A stretch of 64,000 bases of DNA from Siphonodentalium dalli. Taxonomy: Eukaryota > Mollusca > Scaphopoda > Gadilida > Siphonodentaliidae. The stretch's first letter is position 1, and every line of letters starts with the position of its first letter. The position numbers and the translations under genes were made by a program. Shown here piece after piece: positions 20,530 through 31,508 of this stretch. The stretch spans positions 81,197,980 to 81,261,979 of the forward strand of contig CP136063.1 in assembly GCA_032622095.1 (NCBI GenBank), in the 5' to 3' direction. The notes beneath the pieces were generated by a model. The model was not told where the DNA came from. It saw nothing but the letters and a program-made list of their open reading frames with translations, and did no database searches.

Positions 20530-20695
20530 AATAAATATTAATTGATAGAAGCGTTTCAGGGCAGGGGTCTTCAATTCATATTTATTATTCTATACCCACG
20601 AACTATTTCAAATTTGTTATTTAAAGAGATAATCCACCTTTAAAAGATATATTTTTAATAAATAAAGTTGTAAAATTTGCCAAAATAGAAAAAAT
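20530..20695. repeat. I repeat, copy 1
   Basis: Shares 'AATATTAATTGATAGAAGC', 'TTTATTATTCTATACCC' and 'AGAGATAATCCACCTTTAA' with 50291-50440. Both copies are diverged. Class unknown. Confidence 0.5.
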
Positions 20696-20739
20696 AAGTT
20701 CAACAAACTTATTATCTGAACATTATTTCAAGTGAAATA

Positions 20740-21012
20740 CAGTAATGCCCTAATTAATCGACTGCTTAACCACAGCAGAATTATGGGTAACTTTTCAGGA
20801 TTCAGTCGGAAATATGGCTTGTTGCCATTCATCGGAAAGCTCTCCCCGAGAGCTTTCCGATGAATGGCAACAAGCCATATTTCCGACTGAATCCTGAAAA
20901 GTTACCCGAGAGCTTTCCGATGAATGGCAACAAGCCATATTTCCGACTGAATCCTGAAAAGTTACCCATAATTCTGCTGTGGTTAAGCAGTCGATTAATT
21001 AGGGCATTACTG
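20740..21012. mobile_element. Pal-A MITE inside PB-E
   Basis: Complete, TA-flanked. The inner right arm is present twice. Both arms share TTAATTAATCGACTGCTTAACC-type and GGATTCAGTCGG variants that other copies lack. Confidence 0.85.
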
Positions 21013-21051
21013 TACTCACCAATGAATATTTTATTGTAAAGAAAGAGTTAA

Positions 21052-21483
21052 ACTTGTGAGGCCTGAATTTAACTGGTCTGCCCTGTCTGAACCCATCTCT
21101 TGGCACACTGAACTTGGTATGCAACCTTCCACACACATACCCAGTATATACCTCCCCCTGACCTGCCCTAGATATGGTCACTTAGCTTGTGGTCCCATCA
21201 GCAGGAAATTGATTTTTTCCCCAATGGTCAATCTAATGGCCAGCTCCCCTTGAGAAAATTTGGGCTGACTTGGTTTATTGGTTTGTTATTTCTTATTAAC
21301 TAGCTGCCTGTATTCACATGATGTTGGTGAAAGAGGCCTTGAATTGCTGAGAATCAATATTCCTAAGGCTACAGGACGTTGAGACATCTTTGTGAAATAT
21401 AATTTCGAGGTTGTTGGCTTATCTGTGTATGTACATGTTGCGCTACTATCTTTTATGCCGCCATTGATTGATATTTTGCTGAT
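21052..21483. other. No recognised repeat; unsupported frames
   Basis: Opposing frames at 20999-21181 and 21056-21253 show no recognisable domain. Confidence 0.35.
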
Positions 21484-21738
21484 CAAGCCTTGAAATAGCG
21501 TGTCTGTCATTTGCAGAATGAGGTTCCCAAAGGGTGAATTTAGTGATGCTACCCCGCATCGCGGGCTAGCATCACCAAATTTACCCTCTGGGGACATCAT
21601 TCTGCTTACACCTCAGCAGAATGAGGTTCCCAGATGGGTGAATTTGGTGATGTTAGCCCGCAATGTGGGGTAGCATCACTAAATTCACCCTCTGGGGACC
21701 TCATTCTGCAAATGACAGACACGCTATTTCAAGGCTTG
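21484..21738. mobile_element. hAT-B element, two hairpins, exact 8-bp duplication
   Basis: CAAGCCTTGAAATAGCGTG to ...CTATTTCAAGGCTTG with both hairpins but a very short middle. Flanked by TTGCTGAT at 21476-21483 and 21739-21746, identical over 8 bp. Confidence 0.9.
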
Positions 21739-21746
21739 TTGCTGAT

Positions 21747-22106
21747 GTCAGAACCAGACAGTCTACTGTGAAGGCTTTCTTCAGAGATCAAACTGAATTC
21801 CCAATCACAGTAGCAGATTCATTTCAGCATTACAAATCGGACTTTTTTCATTGAACCCAGCTGGACTGAGAAGAATTTAGGTGCACATGATATTAACACT
21901 GGTACACATGATACAGTTACACTTGATTTGAAAGTGATCTGTTCTGCAGGGGCACCACAGCAGGATGGGATAGGGGCAAAGAAGGGCAACTACTCTCCCT
22001 CAAGTGTTCACAGGGAGAGGGGCACAAAATGACATTTCATTCTTTATAGAATAGATGTAGCTAGATAACATTTATTTAAATTTTAATTAAGATTTTAATT
22101 GATATA
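21747..22106. other. No recognised feature
   Basis: No recognised repeat. The start overlaps a frame (21663-21854) that arises partly from the hAT-B arm. Confidence 0.35.
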
Positions 22107-22249
22107 ACAGAATGTATTGGCTTACAAGGTCAAGGCAAGTATTTTTAGGCCACTGTATTCTCTTATATGGGAGACTTGCATATATAAGAGAATGCATTGG
22201 CACAGGGTTTTCACAAAACTTCACGATGCTCCGGTCATGTATGAGAGTT
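22107..22249. mobile_element. PB-D fragment
   Basis: Starts at the linker 'GGCTTACAAGGTCAAGGCAAG', includes one hairpin and the right side CACAGGGTTTTCACAAAACTTC. The end is degraded to GAGAGTTAA. Confidence 0.6.
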
Positions 22250-22291
22250 AAAAAAGGATTGTGGTGCATTCAGAATAAGAACTAAAGTCTT

Positions 22292-22401
22292 CTCAGTGAG
22301 AGCTTTCCATGAATGGCAACAAGCCATATTTCCGACTAAATCCTGAAAAGTTACCCATAATTCTGCTGTGGTTAAGGAGTTGATTATTTAGGGCATTACT
22401 A
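22292..22401. mobile_element. Pal-A right half
   Basis: Starts at the hairpin centre (TCAGTGAGAGCTTTCC) and runs to the right end GGGCATTACTA. The left arm is absent. Confidence 0.75.
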
Positions 22402-22995
22402 TAGCACTTTATTGAAATGGGATAATTGTAACTCAGTGGTCATCATTTGGGCATGTGTGTATGACCGTTGGGCTAACCTGTCACACAGACTATTCTTTAA
22501 GGTTAAATATATATGGTTACTCCAGCATCTCCCCAGCTGATAACATCTGTTGGCTGGCCCCAAAGAACAGTGCATGTCAATATTCTGCAGAAAATCCATC
22601 CATCTGATTATTAGGATAAATCAGCTTCTCGGGGAATACAGACTGCATATACATGTAAAGGCTTCCAGGTCGACCTCTCTGCAGCCAGTTGGGAATTTTC
22701 TATTATAATTAATTGCTGCGATCTATTAGGGGCGATTTAGTGCGCTGGCAAATACCTGGATTCTACACCAGCATTCTTTAAGGTTTATACCAGCAGAAGG
22801 AACCATTTCCCATTTTTGCTTACTCAGTAAAAAATTTAATCGCAGTATAAAATGATGGAAAGAATACTATGGTAACTGGGCTTGTCCAGGAGATAGGTAA
22901 GAATAATTTTTTAATTACTCATTTTTAGCTATGTCTGATGTGCTACTGCCTCTTGTTTTGATTTCCAGGAATTAATTATTATGGTCAGGTATGTT
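22402..22995. other. No recognised feature
   Basis: About 0.6 kb with no recognised repeat or coding region. Confidence 0.35.
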
Positions 22996-23431
22996 CAAGT
23001 CTGGAAATAGTGTGTCTGACATTTGCAGAATGAGGTCCCCAGAGGGTGATTGTAGTGATGCTACCCTGCACAGCGGGCTAGTATAACCAAATTCACCCTC
23101 GGTGGACATTGTTCTGCTTAGGCCTTATCTTCTGGGAAGTATCTATAGTCTCAAATTAAATTGTTTCAGTTACTTTTTCCCTTCTGGGAAGTTTCTATAT
23201 CCCTTAATTTTCAGAAGATAGAATGCATAATTAAGGTGACCTATTGGCGAACATCACCAACTTCAACTGGAGAACTTCAATCTGATCCTAGGTAACCCAT
23301 AACAGTTGAGGCCTAATCAGAATTAGGTTCCCAGAGGATGAATTTGGTGATGCTAGCACGCTGTGCGTGATAGTCACACTAAAATTCATGATCTAATTCT
23401 GCAAATGACAGGCACACTATTTGCACGTTTG
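22996..23431. mobile_element. hAT-B element
   Basis: CAAGTCTGGAAATAGTGTG to TTTGCACGTTTG, both hairpins and the standard internal block. Target duplication not recognisable. Confidence 0.75.
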
Positions 23432-23510
23432 ATGCCTATTAGATTAGGGTGCATTCTAGTTGGCCTATTCGTTGTACTAGTTTCAAACCCCAAATATATA
23501 CAGCAAAAAT

Positions 23511-23656
23511 GTGAAATATGGCTTGTTGCCATTCACTGGAAAGCTCTCGGTGAGAGCTTTCCGATGAATGGCAACAAGCCATATTTCCGACTAAATCCTG
23601 AAATATTACCCATAATTCTGCTGTAGTTAAGGAGTCGATTATTTAGGGCATTACTG
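23511..23656. mobile_element. Pal-A, left arm truncated
   Basis: Starts within the left arm at GAAATATGGC; hairpin centre and right arm are intact, followed by TA. Confidence 0.78.
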
Positions 23657-24141
23657 TATGATGTAATTTCAGAATATCAGAAGTTGTGACATTAAAATCA
23701 TTGCAAAACAACGAATGTCAATCGGAAAAGCTCAGAATAATTTCTGCTTTGTGTTTGGGATATGTAATAATTTAGAGCCACACTCGTTTTGGACAAGAGT
23801 TATTGGTCTGGTATGATGCCTATTAGGTTACGGTTCATTTTATTTGGCCAGTTCAATGTAAATACATGTACTAGTTTCAAACCATAAATAGATATATATG
23901 TTAAACATATCCAAACATTTTCAGTTGTGTCTGATGCTACTGGCTCGGTTTTGATTTCCTTGGTCAGGAATGATAAAATGGTTAGGGCTAATTCTGGTGG
24001 GCTGGCCTACATCTTAATATTTTAATTAATTTATTATTTTAATATTTAATTGTCACTGCAATAAAATATTGAAATAATATTTCTAAAAGACATTGTAAGC
24101 TAAAAGTGTATCCTCAAACTTGCTTTGAGATTGAGTTATGT
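23657..24141. other. No recognised element
   Basis: 'ATGATGCCTATTAGGTTACGGTTCATTTTATTTGGCC' near 23814 resembles 'TGATGCCTATTAGATTAGGGTGCATTCTAGTTGGCC' at 23430-23465, and 'TACTAGTTTCAAACC' recurs after each. This suggests an old direct duplication interrupted by Pal-A. Confidence 0.45.
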
Positions 24142-24254
24142 TTTACCCTTTCTATACTAAATGGATTCTCTCATATATCCAAGGCTCCCTATGGGAGAAT
24201 GCATTGGCACAGGTTTTTGCAAAATTTCAAGGAAGTCAAGTCATGGAAGGGTTA
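24142..24254. mobile_element. Chimeric PB-E/PB-D element
   Basis: The left end is PB-E (ACCCTTTCTATACTAAATGGATTCTC). The rest is a PB-D hairpin remnant and PB-D right end (CACAGGTTTTTGCAAAATTTC...GGAAGGGTTAA). Confidence 0.6.
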
Positions 24255-24371
24255 AGCATTTTCTGGCAGTGTTTCTGAGGGGAAAACAATGCTTTTAGTT
24301 ATCATAATGGACATACTTTACTCTGATGACAATTAAACAGTAAACCATATAAGGGGCACCAAGTACTAGTA

Positions 24372-24672
24372 CAGTCAATTCCATTTAATTGCATATCGTT
24401 TAAATGCATATTTCGGCTATTTGCATAAAATATGCATGCACCAAACCATTTTCTCATAAAAAGACTATTTTTTAATCGTTTATTTGCATAAGGGTCGGAC
24501 TCTATTCCGTTTTTATGCATACGAAAATCGCCAAAAATGTTTATGAGAAGGGGTAAAAAGTCACCTCATGGTGCCGAAATTATAGCAATTTGTAAAACTA
24601 TTTACCTTGAAAAACATATTTTATGGGAAAACTTAATACAAAGTTGATGAAGATGATTGAAGAAATTGACTG
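24372..24672. mobile_element. R element, TA-flanked, pogo-like ends
   Basis: Ends CAGTCAATTCCATTTAATTGC and GAAATTGACTG form a short inverted repeat flanked by TA (24370-24371, 24673-24674). The subterminal TTAAATGCATATTTCGGCTATTTGCAT resembles pogo/Tigger-type termini. No coding. Confidence 0.6.
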
Positions 24673-24674
24673 TA

Positions 24675-24820
24675 CAGTAATGTCCGAAGTATATGAACCT
24701 TTAATATGGCTTGTTGCCATTCATCGGAAAGCTCTCACTGAGCCGTATTTCTGACTAAATCCTGAAAAATTTCCCATAATTCTTCTGTGGTTTAGGGGTT
24801 GATTACTCAGGACATTACTG
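24675..24820. mobile_element. Pal-A MITE, internally shortened
   Basis: CAGTAATGTCCGAAG to CAGGACATTACTG. The private G-to-A change (GTCC / GGAC) is present in both ends. It shares its left TA with element R. Confidence 0.8.
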
Positions 24821-25206
24821 TACAGTGGAGGGCATGCACCATTCATGCCCTCTATTCAACTTAATATGAGACCTAGTCATATGAAAACGATGTTATATTT
24901 CTGCAGAACCTCTCTATTATGTCAGTGCTCCTGAAGTTTTATAGATCTTTGAAATCGTCAAAAATCGTCAAAAGTTTGAAATCGTCTAACTTGATGAGTT
25001 AACTCCATTGACACATCGCCGGAGGAAATCAAATCTGAAAATAAAAAATATATATTTGTTTACTCAAGTTAACATTGCATACATAAATCAGATACAGGAG
25101 CCCTTGACTGACATATCAAAATTCAACATTCTTTCGGTAATCGTGCTTGTAATTTACTTTATTACTGATGTTGTACATTATGAATAAAACATGAGTTATC
25201 TCTGCA
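24821..25206. other. Small hairpin, otherwise nothing recognised
   Basis: 24829-24853 is an inverted repeat (GAGGGCATG...CATGCCCTC). The remainder has no recognised feature. Confidence 0.4.
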
Positions 25207-25621
25207 CAAGCCTGGATATAGTGTTTTGCATATTTGCAGAATTAGGGGCCCAGAGGGTGAATTTAGTGATGCTACCCTGCACGGTAGGCTAGCATAAAAA
25301 AATTCACCCTCTGGGGACCTCATTCTGCTTCAGCTCATCTTCTGGGAAGTATCTATAATCTCAAATGAACATTGTATTTTAATAGTTCTCTTTAAGAAAT
25401 ATAAAGGAGCATTAAGTTTCTTGTCCTTTGAAAGTTCAGTTTCTATATCACCTAATTTGCAGCAGATTAAAAATGCAAAACGAGGTGACTAATGGGTGAA
25501 CATCACCAACTTCAACTGGGGAACTTCATTCTGATTCTAGGTCTCCCATAGCAGTTGAAGATTAAGCAAAATGGGGACCTCATTCTGAATTGTCAGACAC
25601 ACTACAGTATATCCATGCTTG
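25207..25621. mobile_element. hAT-B element, right hairpin mostly lost
   Basis: CAAGCCTGGATATAGTG to ATCCATGCTTG, with the left hairpin and internal block. Its deletion and right flank match the copy at 19291-19690. Confidence 0.72.
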
Positions 25622-25675
25622 AAAATGATAATTGTGAATCATAGAGACCAGTCGTCAGTTCTTTTGTCACTGGAA

Positions 25676-25773
25676 GCAGAATGAGGTTCCCAGAAGGTGA
25701 ATTTAGTGATGTGGGCAGCGGGATAGTGTCACTAAATTCACCCTCTGTGGACCTCATTCTGCAAATGTCAGAC
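25676..25773. mobile_element. hAT-B hairpin piece between direct repeats
   Basis: GCAGAATGAGGTTCCC...GCAAATGTCAGAC without terminal CAAGCC. The sequence ACCAGTCGT(C/T)AGTTCTTTTG and the following TCACTGGAAGCAGA occur both before and after it. Confidence 0.6.
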
Positions 25774-25805
25774 ACCAGTCGTTAGTTCTTTTGTCACTGG
25801 AAGCA

Positions 25806-26065
25806 GAAAACCCTGGCCAATGCATTCTCTTAAATATGTGAGTCTTCCATAGGGAGCCTCGCTTATATAAGAGAATACATTGGCCTAACAATATTTAACT
25901 TGACCTTGTATTAAAGCCAGTGCATTCTTTTATATATGTTTATTTTTGTGAGTCTCCCTCCCATTCTGTTATATTCAAGGCTTCCTATGGGAGACTCGCA
26001 TATATAAGAGAATGCACTGGCGCACGATCTTTAATGTTACTCAGTTCCTCTCATGAAAGGGGCAT
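25806..26065. mobile_element. PB-D MITE, ends degraded
   Basis: Two hairpins (CCAATGCATTC... and CCAGTGCATTC...), linker TATTTAACTTGACCTTGTA, right side GATCTTTAATG...CATGAAAGGGG. The TTAA ends are lost. Confidence 0.65.
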
Positions 26066-26559
26066 CAATGCAGAAAATATTTAATTCCCACAGGCCTTGA
26101 AATAATGGAATAGCCTTGAATGACAGAATCTGAAAATTACCATTCAAGGAAAGTGCTTAAAGCGGCATAATCCGATTAAGTGCACCTCTATTACTATTTA
26201 TTTGGATTCGGGGGTAAAAAATATTTGATTTGAGTCGAGGATCCCACCTATCAAGGCTCAGAGTTATTGGATATCAATTTTTTAAATCTATTATTTTTCA
26301 CCATCGAGACTTATTAGTGGCCCAGTAAAAAGTTGACAAGCCGACGGTCTCAGACCAATTTGCAGATGAAGATGGATAACTCTGAAATCAAGAGGCTCTG
26401 TGTTGATAATAAGGCCAAATTTCGTTGAACAACATGTTGATAAATAACACATTTTGGGCAATTTTATGCTATAGTTGACAGTGGTTAGCATTATTTTGGG
26501 GCAATTAACTGATTCCGATAACTGAAACGGCATTTCTAAAAATGTTGTTGTTGGATTAT
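26066..26559. other. No recognised feature
   Basis: The minus frame 26291-26533 is not recognised as coding. No repeat is recognised. Confidence 0.35.
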
Positions 26560-26967
26560 ATGGGTGTATACATTGATACCCTGTCTGGCTGAGATTTTCT
26601 TGCCTGCCTCAATTTTTTTTTTTCAATTTTCTCCTGAAAGCAGTCTATATTGTTACCTGTTAAGAGTGTCAATGTGAATATTTATCGTTTTCCCAATCCC
26701 AAAAGCAATGGGTTATTAAGCTCAACGTTGGTTGAGATCTTTCTGCAGAGTGAATGAATTTAAGGGACAACATGCTTTTATCCAATGCTTGGCTTATTTT
26801 CAATACACATAGATCTACATGTACCATATTTCATGGCACCATGACTACACTATTATATCACTTTATATGGCTGAAAGGTTTGAACAAAAAACAAAAATAT
26901 ATATATCCCTGCCTGTCGGGGAAAATTTTCCCATTGTTATCGGAAACAGAGAATTATTTTTTTGGCC
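26560..26967 (-). repeat. P element, copy 2
   Basis: Colinear, in reverse orientation, with 37801-38219. Shared blocks are CTGGCTGAGATTTTCTTGCCTGCCTC, GAATATTTATCGTTT.CCCAATCCCAAAAGCAA, TCAACGTTGG and TTATCGGAAACAGAGAA..TTTTTTTGGCC. Ends are imperfect inverted repeats of GGCCAA....GTTTCCGAT. Confidence 0.65.
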
Positions 26968-27366
26968 TTAGGTATGTTTTGAGATACGCTTATGTTTGGG
27001 GGTTCGAATGAGCCATGTTCATTTAATTTGGAATTTCAAATAAGCCATGTCCCTGCATGTCCATTAGAAATTCGATAGTTGCATATATTCAACTTTATCC
27101 TTTCTTTATTGAACACGCAATGAATGGGTTACACAGTGAAGCCTTTAGTATGCTCTATCAATTCGTTTGGAAATTATCTACCAGACATGAACTCTATTTC
27201 AAAATCCTTTATATAATAGGTAGGAATATTGATCGGGGCAAATTGTTACAAGGGATTTAAGGTCAGGCTGGCGAGGATACCTTATCGATTGATCAAAACC
27301 AGGCCCCAACTAATTGTTCCAATTTTGCTAGACGAAGCTTAATCAATACATTGCACTGAGTGGGGT
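26968..27366. other. No recognised feature
   Basis: A plus frame (27057-27260) has no recognised domain. No repeat is recognised. Confidence 0.35.
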
Positions 27367-27369
27367 TAA

Positions 27370-27839
27370 CTCTTTCTTGTCTAAATATTCACTGACAGGT
27401 AGTTCCCTTAGGAAATGTTCAGATAATAAGTATTACAACCTGCCATTAGTTGAACATACTATGAACATTTCCCACCAATGAATATGGATCCTTCTGCACT
27501 TGTATTATCTGTTCATCTGTCTGTCGTCTGCAGCTGAAGAATTTTTTTATTAGGCTTTGAACTTTCATATTACAACAGCAAAATTTAGAAAATCTTATAC
27601 ATGTACATGTACTCATTGATGAGAAGTTCCCTTAGGAAATGTTCAGATAATAAGTTTGTTGAGCTTATATATTATCTGAACATTTCCCCAAATTAATAGA
27701 AATCTTTCTGCCCTTCTATTAACTTTCTATCTGTCTGTCGTCTGCTTTTATTACTTAAACATCCCTCTAAATGAATGATAGACCATCCCAATGTATACCT
27801 TTATAGATAAATGGGAAATCCCATTCAGGATAGGAAGGG
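27370..27839 (-). mobile_element. PB-E MITE with duplicated arm
   Basis: TTAA at 27366-27369 and 27840-27843. The 'GTTCCCTTAGGAAATGTTCAGATAATAAG' arm and the 'CTGTCTGTCGTCTGC' block each occur twice, so an internal tandem duplication lengthened it. Confidence 0.75.
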
Positions 27840-27843
27840 TTAA

Positions 27844-28381
27844 TCGACGCAAACTGCGTGTACCATAAATAGACACTTCCCATTCAACGGCGCTGCATTC
27901 ATGCATGTAGATACATACATGTCGAATAATTAGCGATCTATATAAGTCTGCGGTGCATTCAAGACTCTTTCTCCGCCACGTCTAGTAAAATGGATCAATT
28001 TGTGAGAGAACTATTTCTCGTATTGTTATGTGTTTTCACCCATTTCATCTTAAGTGTTGTTTGTAAAGCTTGGCTGAATCGGCAAGCTGGGGCAGGTTTT
28101 TCATTCATTTGACCATTTCCGTTTTCGAGTCCTACCGTTCTAATATCTTGACGAGCTTTTTGAACAAACGAGAACTTTTGTTCGCGTTTAAGCTGGTAAT
28201 CAGTTGTTGTGCTTTCTGACAGAGAAGCAATTTACACCTTTATTCAAATAGGATCTACTTCAAAGAAAATGAATAAATCAATAGTTTTGAAAAATAGCTA
28301 CTTTATTAAACATTTTGTTTAGTAATAAGATGACAAGCAAGTGGTAGAATAAACAATTTTATTTCTGCAATCATTTTCATT
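27844..28381. other. No recognised feature
   Basis: No repeat family or coding region that I can support. Confidence 0.35.
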
Positions 28382-28385
28382 TTAA

Positions 28386-28544
28386 CCCTTCCGTGACTGG
28401 AGCTTCCTGATTTTTTGTAAAAACCCTGTGCCAATACATTCTCTTGTATATGCGAGTCTCCCATAGGGAGATTCGCATATATAAGAGAATGCACTGGCAC
28501 AGGATCTTTAATGCTGCACCAGCGGAACTCTCGTCATGAAAATG
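28386..28544. mobile_element. PB-D MITE, one hairpin
   Basis: CCCTTCCGTGACTGGAGC to CTCGTCATGAAAATG with TTAA at 28382-28385 and 28545-28548. It is a shortened form with a single, mixed hairpin (CCAATACATTC...GAATGCACTGG) that joins the outer arms of the first and second hairpins. Confidence 0.75.
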
Positions 28545-28662
28545 TTAAAGGGAATTCATGAACCAAAATTATGATTTCATATATTTTATCATAAAAAATA
28601 TTTCCCATAACATGTTATATAGTGATGTTGAACATCTATATTTATTGTGGCCCACTATAGTA

Positions 28663-28875
28663 CAGTAATGCCCTAATTAATCGACTTCTTAACCACAGCA
28701 TAATTATGGGTAACTTTTCAGGATTTAGTTGGAAATATGGCTTGTTGCCATTCATCGGAAAGCTCTCACCGAGAGCTTTCCGATGAATGGCAACAAGCCA
28801 TATTTCCGACTAAATCCTGAAAAGTTACCCATAATTCTGCTGTGGTTAAGAGGTCGATTACTTAGGGCATTACTG
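28663..28875. mobile_element. Pal-A MITE
   Basis: Complete, TA-flanked. Its right TA is followed within a few bases by a hAT-B internal fragment. Confidence 0.83.
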
Positions 28876-28881
28876 TATATA

Positions 28882-29048
28882 TCCAGGATCAGATTGAAGT
28901 TCCCCAGTTGAAGTTGGTGATGTTCACCCATTAGTCACCTCGATTATGCTATTTATCTTCTGCAAATTAGGGAATATAGAAACTGAACAGAAGGGAAAAA
29001 GTAACTAAAAACAATGTTAATTTGAAACTATTAAGACACTTCCCAGAA
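28882..29048 (-). mobile_element. hAT-B internal block fragment
   Basis: Reverse complement of the hAT-B middle (GATCAGATTGAAGTTCCCC...GTTAATTTGA...CACTTCCCAGAA) without hairpins or ends. Confidence 0.65.
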
Positions 29049-29385
29049 TATAGATGTACTTGTAGCTTAATTTATGGTAGATTTAGATTTTTTAAATATT
29101 GCAATGACCACCAATGTATATAGAACTAAATCATCACTATCCAGGGACGTGGAGACATGGGGAGGAGGTGGTTGAGCAAAAATAATTTTGGTCAAAATAT
29201 TTAACTGAAATGGCAATCATTTGGAAATTTTAAACTTTAGGGCATGTGGTTAGGCTAGAAATTCCAACGGAATAGGATAGCTTTAAGTATAATTGTAAAA
29301 TTTTAACCCTCGGGTGGGGATGGTAGTGCAAAGGGGATTTCCCGGACTTGGACATTTCCGTCTGGTTTAATGCTCAGGGAGTGTA
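29049..29385. other. No recognised feature
   Basis: Nothing recognised. Confidence 0.35.
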
Positions 29386-30054
29386 AAGCTATGCTCTAAT
29401 TAATCAAGCCCTTTAACATGAATGTAGGGCGTTATAATGACAGCAGTTGTACTGCCATTCAACCTTGGTCAAGTGGTTGACATGCGGCATCCACGGGTAT
29501 TAAATCTTACTGCGGACTATATTATAGTAATAATTTTTGCGACCACCGTACTCCGCATTAATTTTTCACATGGCCGCCTTACACCCAGTCCAGTTTTTCG
29601 TGAGCACCATGCACTGCATCAACTACTAGTATGCACAAAACAATATTTCAATTAATACATTTTTTACAGTTTAATCTACATTGGAAGTTGGTCACTGACC
29701 GGCATTCACAATTACAGTAATGCCCTAATTAATCGACTCCTTTAACCACAGCAGAATTATGGGTAACTTTTCAGGATTTAGTCGGAAATATGGCTTTCGG
29801 GGAGAGCTTTCCGATGAATGGCAACAAGCCATATTTCCGACTAAATCCTGAAAAGTTACCCATAATTCTGCTGTGGTTAAAGAAGTCGATTAATTAGGGC
29901 ATTACTGTACATCATCAATGCAGCATCACGCCATGCCAGAAATATACACTGTGGTGGTGATAATTTTAATGCTGATCACATCAACTTTGTTGAGTAATGC
30001 AGTAATATCAGTGGTCAACGTCGTTAAGGAGGGCAGATTAATTAGAGCATAGCT
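29386..30054. mobile_element. S element, TA-flanked, pogo-like ends, hosts Pal-A
   Basis: The ends AAGCTATGCTCTAATTAATC and its reverse complement (GATTAATTAGAGCATAGCTG) are flanked by TA at 29384-29385 and 30055-30056. The subterminal CCCTTTAAC / GTTAAGGAGGGC pairing extends the repeat. The Pal-A copy at 29715 lies inside. A plus frame (29437-29655) is not recognised. Confidence 0.6.
29715..29907. mobile_element. Pal-A MITE inside S
   Basis: Complete ends and TA flanks. The inner left arm is deleted, so the hairpin is asymmetrical. Confidence 0.83.
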
Positions 30055-30201
30055 GTAGTTCGAATTCCAAGTGGGACCACCCGCCCCCACCACCTCAAAC
30101 AGGGACCCTCCAGCCACTTCCCTGTCACTACCCTAACGTTAATACATGAATCTGTCAGCTTTTGAAATGGGAAATGAAAGGTCTGTCAAAATTTCCAGCC
30201 A

Positions 30202-30417
30202 CAGTAATGTCCTAAATAATCGACTCCTTATAAACCACAGCAGAATTATGGGTAACTTTTCAGGATTTAGTCGGAAATATGGCTTGTTGACATTCATCGG
30301 AAAGCTCTCACCGAGAGCTTTCCGATGAATGGCAACAAGCCATATTTCCAACAAAATCCTGAAAAGTTACCCATAATTCTGCTGTGGTTAAGGAGTTGAT
30401 TATTTAGGACATTACTG
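30202..30417. mobile_element. Pal-A MITE, mutated flanks
   Basis: CAGTAATGTCC to GGACATTACTG, with the same GTCC variant in both arms. Flanks are CA and CT instead of TA. Confidence 0.8.
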
Positions 30418-30737
30418 CTATTAAATGCATGGTGGCTGTGTTTTGTTATGGTTTGTTGTTATCATATCTCTTACTTCCTATTGCTTCTAAAAACAATGCA
30501 ATCAAAGATAAAGAAGGTTGAACCTGGGTTTATCACTATATTCCTTTCATGCGCTGATAAGCTTGAAGTTAACCAGACATCATAGTGATAAGGTGTCTAT
30601 AGTATGTCAAGTTGTCCTATAAAGCTCTATCACCAACTCAATTGTTTGCATTTTATCACTATCACCATTGATAGTCTGAATCACCATTGGTAGTCTGTGC
30701 AAATGGAAATACAACTTGTGGCCCAGCCAAATTGCAG
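30418..30737. other. Weak internal repetition only
   Basis: Near 30635-30700 the motifs 'ATCAC(C)ATTG.TAGTCTG' and 'TATCAC' recur. No recognised element. Confidence 0.35.
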
Positions 30738-31275
30738 GCTTAACACAATCGATTTTCCCTTTCAGTTATAAAAATATACATTGGAATGGTGTATTCTTCG
30801 TCTGGAGGGATTTTCAGGAAATATAAGCAGACAACAGACAGATAAACAGTTATGAAATACAAGCGTAGAAAAATTACTATTCATTTAGGGGGAAATGTTC
30901 AGGTAATAAGCTCAACAAATGGCCTATGGCCTTATGGCCATTTATTGAATTTATTAAACTGAACATTTCTTAACCCTTTCAGTGCCAGGGGCCGATCTCA
31001 TCGGCCCTAATTTACAGTCTGTAAAATCGGCCCTAAAAAATAAAAAAAATAAAAATGTCTGTTACAGAATATAAGAAAAAATGATTAAAATTGTCAAAAA
31101 TTGTCAAAAATAATAAGAAATGATGAAAAATTGTTAGGCCAATGCATTCTCTTTTATATGCGAGGCGACCTATGGTCGACTCGCATATATAAGAGAATGC
31201 ATTGGCACAGGGTATATGGGTTGATACAAAAATCGGACTTGGCACTCAAAGGGTTAAGGGAACTACTCTCGTCGT
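30738..31275. mobile_element. PB-E copy split by PB-S
   Basis: Left part 'GGCTTAACACAATCGATTTTCCC..TTATAAAAATATACATTGG' up to GAACATTTC (30969), right part GGGAACTACTC (31258 on). The interruption is at a TTAA. Confidence 0.7.
30974..31253. mobile_element. PB-S-type MITE inside PB-E
   Basis: CCCTTTCAGTGCCAGGGGCC to GACTTGGCACTCAAAGGG, TTAA at 30970-30973 and 31254-31257. It carries a CCAATGCATTCTC hairpin of the PB-C type beside PB-S ends. Confidence 0.8.
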
Positions 31276-31508
31276 GAACTACACCCACCCCACTGGGTGC
31301 TATACCCACAAAGTCAATGGCAAGACATGTTCTATTTAATAAATAGGGAATAGTGCATGGACTCTATACCTGTGTTGTCAATGACAAGACATGCTCTATT
31401 TATTATATTTCTCTGATCAATTCAAACTTGCAGCATGCAAACTACACAACCGCGCACCCGACCAACACCAATTTCTGGACTGTTGAAATTCCCTTCATAA
31501 GACATTAA

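Larger units (their letters stand above)
20440..21051. mobile_element. PB-E copy, broken by I sequence and Pal-A
   Basis: Blocks 'ACTCATTCATGAGTAGTTCC' (20460), 'CAACAAACTTATTATCTGAACAT' (20700) and 'CTCACCAATGAATATTTTATTGTAAAGAAAGAGTTAA' (21015) are in PB-E order. The first gap holds I (20530-20695) and the second a Pal-A copy. Confidence 0.6.

Noticed and set aside
28729-28911. Recurrent peptide 'ESFPMNGNKPYFRLNPEKLPIILLW' in many frames across the window
   Set aside because: It is always the translation of a Pal-A right arm; the palindrome gives frames on both strands. There is no start context, no third-position pattern and no continuation outside the element.
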